Below, piece after piece: positions 61,759-64,000 of a stretch of DNA of 64,000 nt. Position 1 is the first letter of the stretch; every line of letters starts with the position of its first letter. The notes beneath the pieces were generated by a model. That model ran no database searches, was not told the origin of the DNA, and was given only the letters and a program-made list of their open reading frames with translations. A program made the translations under genes and the position numbers. The DNA is taken from contig NZ_AUIV01000005.1 of NCBI RefSeq assembly GCF_000423885.1, positions 119,739-183,738 on the forward strand. The letters are read 5' to 3'. The DNA comes from Thermomonas fusca DSM 15424. Lineage in GTDB: Bacteria > Pseudomonadota > Gammaproteobacteria > Xanthomonadales > Xanthomonadaceae.

Positions 61759-61863
61759 GGGCGCGCCGATCGCCCTTCGCCCACCCGATGCGGTGGGCGA
61801 AGGCATGCCGGCGGTTTGCTCCAGATCAAGGCTGCCCGTTCCGGGCCGGCCTAAGGTGCGCCC

Positions 61864-62562
61864 ATGCGCCTGCTCCTAGCCGAAGACGACCGCGCGCTGG
61901 GCCGCGCTCTGGCCGATGGCCTGCGTCACGTCGGTCACGCCGTGGACTGGGTGGAGGACGGTCTGCACGCGTTGCATGCCTTCGACGGCACGCCCTACGC
62001 CGCGGCCATCCTCGACTGGAACCTGCCGCGCATGACCGGCGTCGAGGTCGTGCGCACCCTGCGTCGTCGCGGCGATGCCACCCCGGTACTGCTGCTGACC
62101 GCGCGCGACGCCCTGGACGACCGGGTCTTCGGCCTGGACTGCGGCGCCGACGATTACGTGGTGAAGCCGGTGCATCTCGATGAGCTGGCTGCGCGCGTGC
62201 GCGCGCTGCTGCGGCGTTCCACCGGCGATGCCGCCCCCGTGCAGCGCGTGGGCGCGCTGGAGCTGGATCCGGCCAACCGCAGCGCGCGCCTCGCTGGCGG
62301 CCCATTGGAACTGTCACCGCGCGAATACGCCCTGCTCGAATCGCTGGCCGCGCATCCCGGGCGGGCGCTGTCGCGCGCCCAGCGGGAGGAGGCCGTGTAC
62401 GGCTGGGGCGAGGAGGTGGCGAGCAATGCCATCGAAGTGCACGTGCACCATCTGCGCCGCAAGCTGGGGTCGGGCTGGGTGCGCACGTTGCGCGGCGTCG
62501 GCTATGCGTTGTTTCCGCCGGCGACCCCGTCGGTGGCGGAGGACGAGGGGGCTCCGCCATGA
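61864..62562 (+). CDS. OmpR-family response regulator
   Basis: 232 residues. A receiver domain with LLLAEDDRAL, phosphoacceptor AAILDWNLPRMTG, TARD and VVKPVHLDEL is followed by a winged-helix DNA-binding domain (ELSPREYALLESLAAHPGR, EVHVHHLRRKLG, VGYALF). It belongs to the QseB/PmrA-like branch by sequence feel. It overlaps the sensor kinase gene. Its targets may include the upstream PepSY gene. Confidence 0.93.
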   Translation: MRLLLAEDDRALGRALADGLRHVGHAVDWVEDGLHALHAFDGTPYAAAILDWNLPRMTGVEVVRTLRRRGDATPVLLLTARDALDDRVFGLDCGADDYVVKPVHLDELAARVRALLRRSTGDAAPVQRVGALELDPANRSARLAGGPLELSPREYALLESLAAHPGRALSRAQREEAVYGWGEEVASNAIEVHVHHLRRKLGSGWVRTLRGVGYALFPPATPSVAEDEGAPP

Positions 62563-63911
62563 GGCGTCCCTCGCTGCAGCGCCGCCTGCTGTGGTTCGTC
62601 GGCCTGCCGGTGGTCGCGTTGTGGATTGGCGCAGGGCTGTGGCTGGCGCAGGGCGCGCGGCACGAAACCGCGGAGATGTTCGATCGCGAACTGGAGCGCA
62701 CCGGCGCGAGCGTGCTGGCGGTGATCGCTTCGGTGCCCGACGCGGCGCTGGCGGCGCGGGGCGATGGGGCAGCGATCGCGGTTGCCGAACACGAGGACGA
62801 AGGGCCGCGCCCCGAGATCGTGGTTCGCGACCGCAGCGGCCGGGTACTGCTCGACGCCTCCAGCCTGCCGCCGCTCGAGCTCGACGAGGCAACGGCACAT
62901 TTCCACAGCATGGCCCACGCCGGCGAAACCTGGCGCGTCTACCAGCGCTGGGATGCGTCCGGCCGGCACTGGATCCAGGTCGCAGCGCCGTTGCACGATC
63001 GCGAGGAGCTGCTTTCGGCGCTGCTGCGCGGCACCTTGCTGCCGCTGCTGGCGCTGCTGCTGTTGCTGCCGCTGGCGACGTGGCTGGGCCTGCGCGGCGG
63101 ACTGGCGCCGCTGCGATCGGTGTCCCGCGCCATCGATGCGCAACCTGCGCGCACGCCGACATTGACCCGCGCCGACGTTCCCGCCGAGCTGCTCCAGCTG
63201 ACCCGGGCGGTCGATGCGCTGGTCGCCAAGCTGGATACCGCACTCGCGCGCGAGCGCCGGTTCACTGCCGACGCCGCGCACGAGCTGCGCCATCCGTTGT
63301 CGGTATTGCAGCTGGAGCTCGATCTTGCCGGCGAAACCGCCGATGCCGCGAGCCGCGCGCAGCATCTGCAGCGTGCGGGTGAGGGCCTGCAGCGCATGGA
63401 GCGGTTGGTCACCCAATTACTGACCCTGGCGCGGGTGGAGTCGCTGGAAGCGCTGCCCGATGCCGCCGCACTGCCGCTGGCGGCGCTGGTGCGCACCGCC
63501 GTGGCCGAAGCGGGCGAGCGCGCGATTCCGCGGGGCGTGGCTCTGTCGCTTGCCGCGGATGATGATGTCGTCGTGCTGGGCAGTGCGGGCCTGCTCGATA
63601 TCGCCGTGCACAACCTGATCGACAACGCCATCGCCCACGGCCGCACACCGGGGTGCGTGGACATCGGCGTGCGCGCGGAAGGCGGGATGGCCGAAGTGAA
63701 CATCGACGACAACGGCCCCGGCATGCCCGCTGACCAGGCCCGCCGGCTGGGCGAGCGCTTCCTGCGCAGCTCCGGCAGCGGCAGCGGGCTGGGGCTTTCG
63801 ATCGTGCATGCCATCGCCTCGTTGCATGGCGGCGCGCTGGCCGCGGAGCGTTCGCCGCTGGGCGGCGCGCGCATTACGCTGCGGCTGCCGCTGCAGGCGC
63901 ACCACCGTTGA
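62559..63911 (+). CDS. Sensor histidine kinase
   Basis: 450 residues. Membrane helix at 10-30, a periplasmic region of about 125 residues (ETAEMFDRELERTGASVLA ... AHFHSMAHAGETW), a second helix (LLPLLALLLLLPLATWLGL), then HAMP, the dimerisation box DAAHELRHPLSVLQ with the phosphorylated histidine, and the ATPase boxes HNLIDNAIAHG, DNGPGMP and GSGLGLSIV. It pairs with the response regulator upstream, whose stop it overlaps. The periplasmic ligand is unknown; the QseC/PmrB-like build suggests an envelope or metal signal. Confidence 0.93.
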   Translation: MRRPSLQRRLLWFVGLPVVALWIGAGLWLAQGARHETAEMFDRELERTGASVLAVIASVPDAALAARGDGAAIAVAEHEDEGPRPEIVVRDRSGRVLLDASSLPPLELDEATAHFHSMAHAGETWRVYQRWDASGRHWIQVAAPLHDREELLSALLRGTLLPLLALLLLLPLATWLGLRGGLAPLRSVSRAIDAQPARTPTLTRADVPAELLQLTRAVDALVAKLDTALARERRFTADAAHELRHPLSVLQLELDLAGETADAASRAQHLQRAGEGLQRMERLVTQLLTLARVESLEALPDAAALPLAALVRTAVAEAGERAIPRGVALSLAADDDVVVLGSAGLLDIAVHNLIDNAIAHGRTPGCVDIGVRAEGGMAEVNIDDNGPGMPADQARRLGERFLRSSGSGSGLGLSIVHAIASLHGGALAAERSPLGGARITLRLPLQAHHR

Positions 63912-63984
63912 CTTGGGTCATGGCCCGCGCCATGGGGACATGACATTTTCGCAATGGGCAAGAGCGACACGCCCGAACACCACT

Positions 63985-64000
63985 GGAGGTTTGACAATGC
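63985..64000 (+). CDS. Start of a further gene, truncated at the window edge
   Basis: GGAGG (63985-63989), a seven-base spacer and ATG at 63997 mark the start of a new gene; only one codon is visible. The 85 bases before it show no strong promoter. Confidence 0.55.

Noticed and set aside
61816..61829. FNR-like TTGCTCCAGATCAA ahead of the response regulator
   Set aside because: One half-site is off consensus, there is no matching -10, and the locus does not look oxygen-linked; likely chance.

Overview
The window is about 64 kb of GC-rich chromosomal DNA with densely packed genes and frequent GTG/TTG starts. Gene order and protein families (leuS-lptE-holA-nadD-rsfS-rlmH, rpsB-tsf beside map-glnD-dapD, a complete ccoNOQP-ccoGHIS set, and palindromic repeats of a type I associate with xanthomonads) point to a gammaproteobacterium of the Xanthomonadaceae/Lysobacteraceae, possibly a Thermomonas-, Luteimonas- or Pseudoxanthomonas-like denitrifier. 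The genus is my inference and is not proven by the sequence. I see no insertion sequence, prophage, CRISPR array, tRNA or rRNA.

Layout. 1-17 kb: mixed housekeeping and accessory genes (SRPBCC protein, AlkA-type glycosylase, dxs, queuosine-precursor transporter, a chemoreceptor behind a sigma-28-type promoter, a Ser/Thr kinase with an FGE-like tail, CnoX-type thioredoxin, a membrane protein/XRE repressor pair with a palindromic operator, and a SemiSWEET/amidohydrolase operon). 17-34.6 kb: core genes (leuS, lptE, holA, nadD, rsfS, a J-domain gene, rlmH, tsf, rpsB, map, glnD, dapD, a CocE-type peptidase, an ArsC-like reductase, dapE). 34.6-36.6 kb: asnB preceded by an asparagine-rich leader peptide and an intrinsic terminator, the architecture of a translational attenuator. 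36.6-47 kb: a diguanylate cyclase, then the cbb3 oxidase operon ccoNOQP, a small membrane gene, and the assembly genes ccoG-ccoH-ccoI-ccoS-safE, all on the minus strand.

47-61 kb is an anaerobic-respiration region: an FNR-type regulator with an intact Fe-S cysteine set, the nirK-nirV-sco operon, a divergent porin-DUF2249-membrane protein-DGC-ubiT-nadA-nadB run, and ubiV/ubiU for oxygen-independent ubiquinone synthesis. FNR-type boxes precede ccoN, lie in the nirK/porin divergent region and precede ubiU; the ccoN box is centred at -41.5 from a predicted start site, and another near-perfect box lies inside the ubiT-like gene. That gene encodes an apparently catalytically complete AroQ chorismate mutase fused to an SCP2/UbiT domain. 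Nitric and nitrous oxide reductase genes are not in this window. 61-64 kb: PepSY protein, a cytochrome b561 gene split by one in-frame TAG, and an OmpR-type two-component system; the start codon of a further gene sits at the window edge.

The most interesting signals are the Asn attenuator, the chorismate mutase-UbiT fusion, the uncharacterised DUF2249/membrane/DGC cassette, the nested palindromes upstream of map, and the nonsense-split cytochrome b561.
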